From positions 186,001 to 250,000 of the forward strand of contig JBCBCN010000006.1 in NCBI GenBank assembly GCA_038530555.1: a DNA stretch of 64,000 bases, written 5' to 3'. Position numbers and translations under genes: made by a program. This DNA comes from HKCCE3408 sp038530555 (GTDB taxonomy: Bacteria; Pseudomonadota; Alphaproteobacteria; Rhodobacterales; Rhodobacteraceae). Each line of letters begins with the position of its first letter. The stretch's first letter is position 1. Shown here one piece after another: positions 7,171 to 15,512 of the stretch. The notes beneath the pieces are model-generated. The model did not search any database. It saw only the letters and a list, made by a program, of their open reading frames with translations, and was not told the origin of the DNA.

Positions 7171-8075
7171 CATCCGCGCCCAAGACCTCGCCCTCAGAGA
7201 CAGCCAGGCCCGAGGAGACGCCCTATGGCTGGTGCCCGTCGGTCCTGCGCCCGATGCCCCTGTCCGATGGCTTGATGGTGCGTATCCGGCCCTGGATGGG
7301 TACGCTTACCCGCGCTCAAGCCGAAGGTTTGGCCGATTTAGCGAGCCGCTATGGGGCGGGCGTGGTTGAGTTGACCAACCGCGCCAATCTGCAGCTTAGG
7401 GGGTTGAGCCAGGAAGATCATGCGGCCCTTGTGCCCCAGCTCGATGATCTGGGCTTGAGCCGGGTGGATCGCAGCCCCAGCCGCAGGGTGAATGTGACAA
7501 TTGATCCTTTCCGCGCACCTGGGGGCGGCATGGATCGCCTGGCCCGCGCCCTGTCCGAGCGTTTGTCGGAGGCGCGATGGTCGGCCTTGCCCGAGAAATT
7601 CGGCTTTTTGATTGATGCGGGACGGGTGAGACGCTTGGACGGGATCGCAGGCGACATTCGGATTGAGGCCTGCGGGGACGCGCTTTTGCTGCGGCCAGAC
7701 GGAGCGCCGAACGGCCTTAGGCTCAGCGATGTGACCGAGGCGGTCGAGGCTGCCCTGGCACTGGCGGCTTGGTTCATCGACAGCGGCGCCATCGGCCCGG
7801 ACGGTCGCGGGCGCATGGCCCAGGCCAAGGCGAAAGGCCTGACACCCCCCTCAGCACTCTCCGGCAATGACGCGCCCAACCCCGCTGAAGCACCCACGCT
7901 CAAGGGCTCCGCTTTCTTGCACGCCGCGGGCGGAACCCTGACCGCTGACGCCCTCGCGCAGGCGGCCGCGTCAGGGCCCTTTCGCGTCACGCCCTACCGG
8001 GCGCTCTTGCGGTTTGAGGGCGCGTCCGCGTCGCATCTTGTCTCAGAGGAGGCGTCCTGGAATAACGCCCCCTAG
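7167..8075 (+). CDS. cobG: Precorrin-3B synthase-like CobG, lacking the C-terminal Fe-S part
   Basis: CobG is the oxygen-dependent enzyme that converts precorrin-3A to precorrin-3B, setting up ring contraction in the aerobic pathway. This 302-residue protein has the N-terminal nitrite/sulfite reductase ferredoxin-like half domain (CPSVLRPMPLSDGLMVRIRP, then ELTNRANLQLRG around residues 68-80), a middle segment with LPEKFGFLIDAG, and a second ferredoxin-like segment ending FRVTPYRALLRF. The family normally continues with cysteines that bind a 4Fe-4S cluster (a GCAKGCAH-type motif; about 460 residues in Pseudomonas). Here only two cysteines exist and the frame stops, with cobH 50 bp later. Activity is therefore doubtful. 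The start overlaps cobN by 4 bp. Confidence 0.85.
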   Translation: MTSAPKTSPSETARPEETPYGWCPSVLRPMPLSDGLMVRIRPWMGTLTRAQAEGLADLASRYGAGVVELTNRANLQLRGLSQEDHAALVPQLDDLGLSRVDRSPSRRVNVTIDPFRAPGGGMDRLARALSERLSEARWSALPEKFGFLIDAGRVRRLDGIAGDIRIEACGDALLLRPDGAPNGLRLSDVTEAVEAALALAAWFIDSGAIGPDGRGRMAQAKAKGLTPPSALSGNDAPNPAEAPTLKGSAFLHAAGGTLTADALAQAAASGPFRVTPYRALLRFEGASASHLVSEEASWNNAP

Positions 8076-8124
8076 GCCGCGTCACAAAAGACATGTCGCG
8101 GCAAGACACGAAGACCGGACCGCC

Positions 8125-8754
8125 ATGCCCTACACCTATGAGACCGACGGCGCCGCCATCTACGCCGAAAGCTTCGCGACGATCCGCGCCGAGGCGGATC
8201 TGGCCCGGTTTTCCCCCGGCGAGGAGCGGGTGGCCGTCCGCATGATCCACGCCGCGGGCCTGGTGGGGCTGGAGGCGGATTTGCGGTTTTCCCCCGGTCT
8301 GGTCGCGGCGGCGGAGGGCGCGTTCAAAGCGGGCGCACCGGTTCTTTGCGATGCGCGCATGGTGAGCGAAGGCGTGACGCGCAAGCGCCTCCCCGTCGGC
8401 AATGAGGTCATATGCACCCTGCAAGACCCAGGCGTTCCCGCGCTCGCCACAAAGCTGGGCACGACGCGCTCGGCGGCGGCGTTGGAGCTGTGGCGACCTG
8501 TTCTCGCGGGTGCGATTGTTGCCATCGGCAATGCGCCCACGGCCCTCTTTCACCTGCTCGAAATGCTCGAGGATCCGGACTGTCCGCGGCCCGCGGCGAT
8601 CCTGGGCTGTCCGGTGGGCTTTGTCGGCGCGCGGGAATCCAAAGACGCGCTTTGGGCCGCGCAGCCCGTGCCCTCGTTGATCGTCGACGGGCGTCTGGGC
8701 GGCTCCGCCGTCACGGTTGCCGCGATCAACGCCCTAGCCAGTGAGGCGGAATGA
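8125..8754 (+). CDS. cobH: Precorrin-8X methylmutase CobH
   Basis: Moves the methyl group from C11 to C12 of precorrin-8X to form hydrogenobyrinic acid. The 209-residue protein has the catalytic histidine in MIHAAG (His42), the conserved LCDARMVSEGV segment, IGNAPTALFHLLE and CPVGFVGARESK, all standard for CobH/CbiC. I take the ATG at 8125; reading upstream from 8014 would add unrelated residues. The stop overlaps the cobI start by 4 bp, so it is within the cobW-cobJ operon. Confidence 0.95.
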   Translation: MPYTYETDGAAIYAESFATIRAEADLARFSPGEERVAVRMIHAAGLVGLEADLRFSPGLVAAAEGAFKAGAPVLCDARMVSEGVTRKRLPVGNEVICTLQDPGVPALATKLGTTRSAAALELWRPVLAGAIVAIGNAPTALFHLLEMLEDPDCPRPAAILGCPVGFVGARESKDALWAAQPVPSLIVDGRLGGSAVTVAAINALASEAE

Positions 8755-9491
8755 GCGGCGCGGCAAATCCTGGCAAGATCTGGGGCGTGGGCCTCGGCCC
8801 AGGCGATCCAGAGCTGATGAGCGTGCGAGCCGACCGTCTGGTGCGCGGGGCACGCCACGTGGCGTTTTTCCGCAAGGCGGGCCGCGCGGGCCGGGCGCGA
8901 GCGATTGTCGAGGGGATGCTGGCCGAGGGGGCCGTAGAATTCCCGATGGAATATCCCGTGACGACGGAAATCCCGCTCGACGACCCGCGATACAACGAGA
9001 TCCTGTCGGCCTTTTACACCGACGTCACTGCCCATCTGATCGCCTTGGCCAAGGCCGGTGAGGATGTGGCCGTGCTCTGCGAGGGCGACCCGTTTTTCTA
9101 TGGCTCTTTCATGCATCTGCATGACCGTCTGGTCGGCCGTGTCCCGGTCGAGGTTGTGCCTGCGATCACCGGCATGTCGGCGGCCTGGACCGCTACAGGG
9201 CGCCCGGTGACCTGGGGCGACGATGTGCTGACAGTTTTGATGGGCACCCTACCGGAGGAGGAGTTGACCCGGCGCATCGCCGAGACAGACGCGCTGGTCG
9301 TAATGAAGCTTGGCCGGAAGCTGCCGCAAGTTGCTCGCGCGGTGGAGGCGGCCGGACGCCTGGAGGAGGCGTGGCTGGTGCAATATGCCTCAATGGAGGG
9401 GCAGAATGTGCAGCCTCTGGCCGAGGCGATGGACCGCGAGGCGCCCTATTTTTCGATTGTGGTGATCCACGGGCGTGGGCGGCGGCCTTGA
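8751..9491 (+). CDS. cobI: Precorrin-2 C20-methyltransferase CobI
   Basis: Adds the SAM-derived methyl group at C20 of precorrin-2 to give precorrin-3A. The 246-residue tetrapyrrole methylase begins with the SAM-site strand IWGVGLGPGDPELMSVRA, carries VLCEGDPFFYGSFMHLHDRL around residues 105-124 and the VPAITGMSAAW loop around 134, as expected. It overlaps cobH by 4 bp and is followed 11 bp later by cobJ. Confidence 0.95.
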   Translation: MSGAANPGKIWGVGLGPGDPELMSVRADRLVRGARHVAFFRKAGRAGRARAIVEGMLAEGAVEFPMEYPVTTEIPLDDPRYNEILSAFYTDVTAHLIALAKAGEDVAVLCEGDPFFYGSFMHLHDRLVGRVPVEVVPAITGMSAAWTATGRPVTWGDDVLTVLMGTLPEEELTRRIAETDALVVMKLGRKLPQVARAVEAAGRLEEAWLVQYASMEGQNVQPLAEAMDREAPYFSIVVIHGRGRRP

Positions 9492-9502
9492 GTGGGGTGG
9501 GC

Positions 9503-10297
9503 ATGAGCGAAGCGGCCACAAGTGGATCGGGCATGAGCGGATCGGGCAGGGGAAGCTGTGTGATCGCAGGGCTTGGCCCGGGGGATCCGTCCCTGATCAC
9601 GCCGCAGGTCAAGGCGGCGCTGGACGCGGCGACAGATGTGGTGGGCTATATTCCTTATGTGCGCCGGATCGCGCCGCGACCGAGCCTTCGTTTGCACGAA
9701 AGCGACAACCGGGTTGAGCTAGACCGGGCGCGCCACGCGTTGGAGATGGCGGAGGAGGGGCGCCACGTGGTCGTGGTCAGCTCCGGCGATCCCGGTGTCT
9801 TTGCCATGGCCGCGGCGATCTTTGAGGCCGTCGAGGCGCATCCGCCCTGGGCCGCGTTGGAGATCACGGTCCTGCCGGGGATCACCGCGATGCTGGCTGC
9901 GGCTGCGGCGGCGGGCGCGCCCCTGGGCCATGATTTCTGCGCCATCAATCTGTCGGACAATCTCAAGCCCTGGGCTCTGATCGAAGAGCGCCTGACCCTC
10001 GCGCTCAGGGCCGATTTCGCCATTGCGCTTTACAATCCGCGCTCCAAGGCTCGGCCAGATGGTTTTGGCCGCTGTCTCGATCTCTTGCGCGCGCAGGTTG
10101 AGCCAGAGCGCCTGATCCTGTTTGCGCGGGCCGTGTCGACGCCGGATCAGGACTTGCGGACCCGACCCCTGGCCGAGTGCACGCCCGAGATGGCCGACAT
10201 GCGCACGGTCGTGATCATCGGCGCCCGCGCGACCCGCGCGATCCCGCGTCCGGGCCGGGCGCCGTTTCTCTACACGCCGCGCTCGGTGCCCGAATGA
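9503..10297 (+). CDS. cobJ: Precorrin-3B C17-methyltransferase CobJ
   Basis: Methylates C17 of precorrin-3B with ring contraction, giving precorrin-4. The 264-residue protein has the methylase SAM loop IAGLGPGDPSLITPQ, the VVSSGDPGVFAMAAA motif, the LPGITAMLAAA loop and the CobJ-specific HDFCAINLSDNLKPW. The start is uncertain: ATGs at 9503 and 9533 sit in near-repeated GGGCATGAGCG contexts, and I took the first because GGGGTGGG precedes it. The 3' end overlaps the end of convergent cobK by 28 bp. It needs the CobG product, so the short CobG matters for this step. Confidence 0.93.
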   Translation: MSEAATSGSGMSGSGRGSCVIAGLGPGDPSLITPQVKAALDAATDVVGYIPYVRRIAPRPSLRLHESDNRVELDRARHALEMAEEGRHVVVVSSGDPGVFAMAAAIFEAVEAHPPWAALEITVLPGITAMLAAAAAAGAPLGHDFCAINLSDNLKPWALIEERLTLALRADFAIALYNPRSKARPDGFGRCLDLLRAQVEPERLILFARAVSTPDQDLRTRPLAECTPEMADMRTVVIIGARATRAIPRPGRAPFLYTPRSVPE

Positions 10298-11040
10298 GGT
10301 ATCCCCGTTTGAGTTATCCAGGCCATCACATCCTCCAGCCGGGTTATCTCGGTACGCTGGGGCTGCCGCGGACGCTCGATCATCGTGACCGGCAGGCCAA
10401 GCTCTCGCGCCGCTTCGAGCTTGGCGATGGCCGCCGTACCGCCCGCATTCTTGGAGACAACGCGCTGGATCCCGTGGGCGCGCATCAGCGCCAGATCCCC
10501 GGCCAATGTGAAGGGTCCGCGATCGAGCACCACTTGGCAGCGGGGCAGGGGGAGCGGGCCATCGGGTGGGTCGACCAGGCGCAGAAGATAGTCGTGCTGG
10601 GGCGAAATGGCGAAGGTCGACAGATGCATTCGACCCACGGCCAGCATAATCCGCTCTGCCGGACCATCCAGCGACCGCGCGGCGGCGTCGATATCGGGGA
10701 CACAGACCCAGTTATCGCCCGGTCCGGGCTGCCAGGGCGGTCGGGTGAACGCCACCAGCGGCAGGCCGGTTTCTTGCGCGGCGCGGGCGGCATTGTGGCT
10801 CATCTGGCTGGCGAAAGGGTGAGTTGCATCGATGATGTGGCTGATTTTTTCGGTGCGCAGAAAGCCGATCAGTCCCGCGACACCGCCGAAGCCCCCGACG
10901 CGCATCGGCAGTGGCTGACGCTTGGGTCGCGCCACGCGCCCAGCCAGCGAGACCTGACCGCGCAGCCCGGCCTCAGCCACCGCTTGGCCCAGGCGGCTGG
11001 CCTCGGTCGTGCCGCCGAGAATGAGAAGGTTATGCGCCAT
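10270..11040 (-). CDS. cobK: Precorrin-6A reductase CobK
   Basis: NADPH-dependent reduction of precorrin-6A to precorrin-6B. The 256-residue protein has the N-terminal LLILGGTTEASRL nucleotide-binding strand, ISHIIDATHPFASQMS around residues 65-80 (a family signature), GRMHLSTF and a C-terminal VSKNAGG segment. It is the only minus-strand gene in this part of the cluster. Its ATG at 11040 overlaps the cobL ATG on the other strand (shared CATG), and AGGGAG lies about 8 bp upstream inside cobL. Its promoter must therefore lie within cobL coding sequence. Confidence 0.95.
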   Translation of the reverse strand: MAHNLLILGGTTEASRLGQAVAEAGLRGQVSLAGRVARPKRQPLPMRVGGFGGVAGLIGFLRTEKISHIIDATHPFASQMSHNAARAAQETGLPLVAFTRPPWQPGPGDNWVCVPDIDAAARSLDGPAERIMLAVGRMHLSTFAISPQHDYLLRLVDPPDGPLPLPRCQVVLDRGPFTLAGDLALMRAHGIQRVVSKNAGGTAAIAKLEAARELGLPVTMIERPRQPQRTEITRLEDVMAWITQTGIPHSGTERGV

Positions 11041-12259
11041 GGCTGAGGCTCCCTGGCTGACCATTATCGGCTTGGGCGAGGATGGCCCAGAGGGTTTGTC
11101 ACCGGCGGCCCGTGAGGCCTTGGCCCGGGCGGAGACGGTGATGGGGCCAGAGCGGCATCTCGACCTGCTGCCTCAGGACGCCTTGGCCCCCGGTGCGACA
11201 TGCCTGGTCTGGCCGGTGCCGTTTGCAGACGGATTGGCACAGCTTGAGGGCTTGCGCGGGCGGGCGACGGTGGTTCTTGCCTCTGGCGATCCGTTCCATT
11301 TCGGCGCGGGTTCTGTGATCGCGCGGATGTTGGAGCCGGTGGAATGGCGCGCTCTGCCGAGCCTGTCGGTCTTTTCTCTGATCGCGGCCAGGCTGGGCTG
11401 GCCGCTCGAGCGCACGCTCTGCCGGGGGCTCCATGCCGCGCCCCTCAGCCGCCTACGCGCCGATTTGGCCCCGGGCCGCCGCCTGATCGTGACCCTGCGC
11501 GATGGCGCGGCAGTTAGTGAGCTTGCCCTCTATCTATCCGGCTGCGGCTTCGGCGACAGCCAGCTCTGGGTGTTCGAGGCCCTTGGCGGCCCGCGAGAGC
11601 AGGTGATCGAGGCGCGCGCCGATGCCATGACGGGCGAGTTCGGCCACCCGGTCAGCGTGGCCATCGAGGTGGCTGGCTCCGGTGAGGTTCTGCCCGTGGT
11701 GAGCGGTCGGCCCGACGAAACTTTCGCCCATGACGGCCAGATCAGCAAACGCCCGATCCGCGCTCTGGCCCTGTCGGCCCTCGCCCCGCGCCCGGGGGAG
11801 CGGTTGTGGGATATCGGGTCTGGCTCCGGCTCGATCGCGCTCGAATGGCTATTGAGCGATCCGGCTTGCGAGGCGATCAGCCTGGAGCGTGACCCGGTGC
11901 GCGCGGGGAGGATTTCTGAGAATGCCGAGGCTTTGGGTGTGCAGCGCTTGGAGGTCCAAAACGTCTCGGCGCCCGATGGCCTCGACGGCCTGGCCGCGCC
12001 AGATGCGGTGTTCATCGGCGGCGGGCTGAGCGAGGCGCTGCTGGAGAATCTGGCCGAACGATTGAGCCCAGGCACGCGGCTTGTGGCCCATGCCGTCACC
12101 CTGAGCTCCGAGGCCCTGTTGAGCCAATGGCAGGCCAAGCTTGGCGGCGCGCTCAGCCGGATCGAGATTTCCGAGGCCGCACCCCTGGCCGCGGGCGCAA
12201 GCGCGCGCCTGGCCTGGCAGGCCGCCTATCCGATCGTGCAATGGCGGGTGGTGCTGTGA
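11039..12259 (+). CDS. cobL: Precorrin-6B C5,15-methyltransferase (decarboxylating) CobL
   Basis: A two-domain enzyme that methylates C5 and C15 and decarboxylates the ring C acetate of precorrin-6B. Of 406 residues, the first half is a CbiE-type methylase (ITIIGLGEDG-like start, VLASGDPFHFGAGS, LPSLSVFSLIAARLGWP), and the second half a CbiT-type Rossmann methyltransferase (LWDIGSGSGSIALEWLL around residue 260, then ISLERDP and FIGGG). AGAAGG about 9 bp upstream supports the ATG at 11039, which is divergent from and overlaps the cobK start. It begins the second plus-strand block of the cluster. Confidence 0.95.
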   Translation: MAEAPWLTIIGLGEDGPEGLSPAAREALARAETVMGPERHLDLLPQDALAPGATCLVWPVPFADGLAQLEGLRGRATVVLASGDPFHFGAGSVIARMLEPVEWRALPSLSVFSLIAARLGWPLERTLCRGLHAAPLSRLRADLAPGRRLIVTLRDGAAVSELALYLSGCGFGDSQLWVFEALGGPREQVIEARADAMTGEFGHPVSVAIEVAGSGEVLPVVSGRPDETFAHDGQISKRPIRALALSALAPRPGERLWDIGSGSGSIALEWLLSDPACEAISLERDPVRAGRISENAEALGVQRLEVQNVSAPDGLDGLAAPDAVFIGGGLSEALLENLAERLSPGTRLVAHAVTLSSEALLSQWQAKLGGALSRIEISEAAPLAAGASARLAWQAAYPIVQWRVVL

Positions 12260-12669
12260 GGCTGGTGGCAGGGTTCGGTTTTCGCGCGGAGGCAAGCGTG
12301 GCCTCGCTGAGCGATGCGCTTGCCAGGGCCGAGGCCGCCTCGGACGGGGCCGGGCAGACAGCGCTTCTTGCGAGCGCGGCGGACAAATGCGCTACCCAGG
12401 CGCTCCAACACTTGGCCCAGAGGCGCGATTTGCCCCTCTATGCCGTTGAGCCAGCCGATTTGGTCGCCCAGGAGACATCGACGCGCTCACAAGCGGTGCA
12501 AAAGGCGCGGCGAGTGGGCTCAGTCGCCGAAGCATCTGCGCTTGCTGCGGCGGGGGCCGGCGCGGTTTTGGTGACGGCGCGGGTCATCTCCGAGGATCGG
12601 CTGGCCAGTTGCGCCCTGGCGCGGATTGTCGAGCCGGGGGATAGAGCAGCGAAAGGAACGAGCCTGTGA
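12256..12669 (+). CDS. cobE: CobE, CbiG C-terminal-like cobalamin biosynthesis protein
   Basis: A 137-residue protein of the CobE/CbiG-C family, encoded in aerobic cobalamin clusters and of unproven exact role. It opens with VAGFGFRAEASVASL, then has SAADKCATQALQHLAQ, the LPLYAVEPADL strand, TRSQAVQ, and VGSVAEASALAAAGAGAVLV, matching the family order. The start is a GTG whose last two bases lie in the cobL TGA (GTGA overlap). The stop overlaps the cobM start in the same way, indicating tight translational coupling. Confidence 0.88.
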   Translation: MRLVAGFGFRAEASVASLSDALARAEAASDGAGQTALLASAADKCATQALQHLAQRRDLPLYAVEPADLVAQETSTRSQAVQKARRVGSVAEASALAAAGAGAVLVTARVISEDRLASCALARIVEPGDRAAKGTSL

Positions 12670-13454
12670 GAGTGCATTTCATCGGAGCCGGGCCGGGCGC
12701 GCCTGATCTGCTGACACTTCGCGGCCGCGACCTGATCGCCGCCTGCCCGGTCTGTCTTTACGCGGGCTCGCTGGTGCCCAAAGCGGTGCTGAGCCACTGC
12801 CCAGAAGGCGCGCGGATCGTGAATACGGCGCCACTGAGCCTCGATGAGATCATGGCCGAGATCGAGACGGCCCGCGCGGCGGATCAGGATGTCGCCCGGC
12901 TGCACTCCGGGGATCTGTCGCTTTATTCCGCGATGGGAGAGCAGACGCGGCGCCTGCGCGAGGCGGGGATCGGCTATACCGTGACGCCGGGCGTGCCTGC
13001 CTTCGCCGCCGCCGCCGCCGCTTTGGGTCAAGAACTGACCCTGCCGGGTGTGGCGCAATCCATCGTGCTGACCCGCACGCCGGGCCGCGCCTCCTCCATG
13101 CCGGAGGGGGAGCGTTTAGCTCTCTTCGCTGAGACAGGCGCGACGCTGGCCATCCACCTTTCAATTCAAAATCTGGCTCAGGTGAAGGCCGATCTGATCC
13201 CGCATTACGGGCCGGATTGTCCGGTGGCGGTGGTCTATCGCGCCTCCTGGCCCGATGAGCAGATCCTGCGCGGCCTCCTGTCCGAGATCGAGGTGGATGC
13301 CGCCATCGCCCGCACTGCGTTGATCCTGGTGGGGCCGGCCTTGGAAGCGGAAGGCTTTGCCGAAAGCTGTCTCTATGCGCCCGACTACGACCGCCGCTAT
13401 CGCCCGCAATCGGCCGAAAGCCCCTGGACGGACTGGAGCCCCGATGATGTCTGA
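12666..13454 (+). CDS. cobM: Precorrin-4 C11-methyltransferase CobM
   Basis: Methylates C11 of precorrin-4 to form precorrin-5. The 262-residue methylase begins with VHFIGAGPGAPDLLTLRG and carries CLYAGSLVPKAVL, LHSGDLSLYSAMGEQ, and VTPGVPAFAAAAAALGQELTLP, which are typical of CobM/CbiF. It uses a GTG start overlapping the cobE stop; its own end overlaps cobB by 11 bp. Confidence 0.95.
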   Translation: MRVHFIGAGPGAPDLLTLRGRDLIAACPVCLYAGSLVPKAVLSHCPEGARIVNTAPLSLDEIMAEIETARAADQDVARLHSGDLSLYSAMGEQTRRLREAGIGYTVTPGVPAFAAAAAALGQELTLPGVAQSIVLTRTPGRASSMPEGERLALFAETGATLAIHLSIQNLAQVKADLIPHYGPDCPVAVVYRASWPDEQILRGLLSEIEVDAAIARTALILVGPALEAEGFAESCLYAPDYDRRYRPQSAESPWTDWSPDDV

Positions 13455-14778
13455 TCCGACGCCGCACTTGCCAAAAGGCCTGATGATCTCGGCCCCCGCC
13501 TCGGGCACCGGCAAGACCACGGTCATGCTGGGCCTGTTGCGGGCCCTTAGCGATGACGGCCTAGCGGTGCAGCCCTTCAAATCCGGGCCCGACTATATCG
13601 ATCCGGCCTTCCACCGCGCGGCCTCGGGCCGGGCGTCCTTTAACCTCGACACCTGGGCGATGGATGAGGGCCTATTCGCGGCCATCGCTTGCCGCGCGGA
13701 GGGAGCGGATGTCTGCGTGGGTGAGGGCTCGATGGGCCTTTATGACGGCGTGGCAACGCGGGGGCAAAAGGGGTTCGGCGCCTCGGCGGAAACGGCGATG
13801 GCGATGGGCTGGCCTGTGATCCTGGTCGTCGATATCGGCGGCCAGGCACAGTCCGCTGCGGCCACGGCGATGGGCTTTCGCGACTATGCGCCCGAGCTGC
13901 CCTTCGCCGGTGTGATCCTCAACCGCGTGGCGAGCCCGCGCCATGAGCGCCTGACCCGGCTGGGCATGGAACGCGCGGGGCTGACTGTTCTGGGCGTGCT
14001 ACCCCGGCGCGGCGATCTCGCTCTGCCTGAGCGGCATCTGGGCCTGATCCAAGCGGTGGAGCATCCTGATCTTGAGGGCGCAATCCAGGGCTATGCGGCG
14101 TTTCTGCGCGAGAATGTGGATCTGGCCGCGATCAAGGCGGCGGCTTCGGGCGGCTCGGGTCTTTGCCAAGCCGGTCCCCTACCCAAACCCCCGGCGCAGC
14201 GGATCGCCCTGGCCCAAGATGCCGCGTTTTCCTTCACCTATCCGCATCTTCTGGCGGGGTGGCGGGCGGCGGGGGCAGAGATCCTGCCGTTCTCGCCCCT
14301 GGCCGATGAAGCGCCGGATCCGGGTGCCGATCTTGTCTGGCTGCCCGGGGGCTATCCCGAGCTCCATGCCGGGCGGCTAGCGGCGGCGGAGCGGTTTCGC
14401 GCCGGCCTAATCCGGCATGCCGAGACCCGGCCCGTCCATGGCGAATGCGGCGGCTATATCGCCTTGGGCGAGGCGCTGGTGGACAAAGAAGGCCAGAGCC
14501 ACCGGATGGCCGGGCTGTTGGGCGTCAGCACCTCGTTCGAAAAGCGGAAATTCCATCTGGGCTATCGTCGGGCGGTTTTGCGAGAGGCGATGCCCGGCTT
14601 TGCCCCCGGTGCTGCGCTCAGGGGGCATGAGTTCCATTACACGACGATCCTGAATGAGCCCGACACGCCGCTTGCCGATGTGGCCGATGCCGACGGCAAT
14701 CCGGTCCCCGAGACCGGGGCCAAGCGCGGCCATGTTACAGGCACCTTCTTTCACCTGATCGCAGGCGAGGCGGGATGA
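13444..14778 (+). CDS. cobB: Hydrogenobyrinic acid a,c-diamide synthase CobB
   Basis: Amidates the a and c side chains of hydrogenobyrinic acid using glutamine and ATP. The 444-residue protein has an N-terminal P-loop SAPASGTGKTTVMLGLLRAL, the segment QPFKSGPDYIDPAFH, EGSMGLYDG, and a C-terminal class I glutamine amidotransferase domain with VHGECGGYIALGEAL (nucleophile Cys in GECGGY) and a late GHEFHYT. Tandem ATGs at 13444 and 13447 are equally possible starts; GGAG lies just upstream. The product is the substrate of the CobN chelatase. Confidence 0.95.
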   Translation: MMSDPTPHLPKGLMISAPASGTGKTTVMLGLLRALSDDGLAVQPFKSGPDYIDPAFHRAASGRASFNLDTWAMDEGLFAAIACRAEGADVCVGEGSMGLYDGVATRGQKGFGASAETAMAMGWPVILVVDIGGQAQSAAATAMGFRDYAPELPFAGVILNRVASPRHERLTRLGMERAGLTVLGVLPRRGDLALPERHLGLIQAVEHPDLEGAIQGYAAFLRENVDLAAIKAAASGGSGLCQAGPLPKPPAQRIALAQDAAFSFTYPHLLAGWRAAGAEILPFSPLADEAPDPGADLVWLPGGYPELHAGRLAAAERFRAGLIRHAETRPVHGECGGYIALGEALVDKEGQSHRMAGLLGVSTSFEKRKFHLGYRRAVLREAMPGFAPGAALRGHEFHYTTILNEPDTPLADVADADGNPVPETGAKRGHVTGTFFHLIAGEAG

Positions 14779-15512
14779 CCGAAGAAGCTGCAAAGACCGG
14801 CTTTGTAAGCTTCGTCGGCTCTGGCCCCGGCGATCCGGAGCTTTTGACGGTCAAAGCCGTCGACCGGCTGAGCCGCGCCGATGCGATCTTGTTCGACGAT
14901 CTGTCCTCAGGGCCGATCCTGTCCCATGCGGGACCGGAGGCGGACCTGATTGGCGTAGGCAAAAGGGCCGGGCGAAGCTCCCCCAGACAGCACCATGTGA
15001 GCCAATTGTTGGTCGACTATGCCCAGGAAGGGGGCCGGGTCGTGCGGCTGAAATCCGGCGATGCGGGTCTGTTCGGGCGGCTGGAGGAAGAGATCGACGC
15101 GCTCAAAGCCGCAGGCATTCCGTATGAGATTATCCCCGGTGTTCCCTCGCCATGCGCGGCGGCGGCGGCCTTTGGCATTCCGCTGACCCGTCGGCTTTCG
15201 GCCCGGCGGGTCCAGTTTGTCACCGGCCATGACGTGAGCGGGCGGCTGCCGGAGGATCTGAACCTCGACGCACTCGCCGATCCCTCTGCCTGCACAGTGG
15301 TTTTCATGGGCAAGCGGACCTTCCCGGCGCTCGCTGAGGCGCTGATGGCGCGGGGCCTGCCCGGTGATACGCCCGCGCTTTTGGCCGAAGCGGTGGGCAC
15401 CGAGGCGCAGAGCTTTGCGCGCATGAGCGTGGCCGAGTTGGCCGAGCGCATGGCGGCGGAGATCGGCGATAAGCCCGCGCTGATCCTCTACGGTCCCTTG
15501 GCTGTTCCATGA
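14775..15512 (+). CDS. cobA: Uroporphyrinogen-III C-methyltransferase CobA
   Basis: Adds methyl groups at C2 and C7 of uroporphyrinogen III to give precorrin-2, the entry into the corrin (and siroheme) branch. The 245-residue methylase has VSFVGSGPGDPELLTVKA at the start, ILFDDLSSGPIL, VGKRAGRSSPRQHHVSQLL, LKSGDAGLFGR and the IPGVPSPCAAAAAFGIPLT loop. GRSSPRQ is the usual SUMT segment in slightly altered form. It overlaps cobB and cobF by 4 bp each. Confidence 0.95.
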   Translation: MTEEAAKTGFVSFVGSGPGDPELLTVKAVDRLSRADAILFDDLSSGPILSHAGPEADLIGVGKRAGRSSPRQHHVSQLLVDYAQEGGRVVRLKSGDAGLFGRLEEEIDALKAAGIPYEIIPGVPSPCAAAAAFGIPLTRRLSARRVQFVTGHDVSGRLPEDLNLDALADPSACTVVFMGKRTFPALAEALMARGLPGDTPALLAEAVGTEAQSFARMSVAELAERMAAEIGDKPALILYGPLAVP

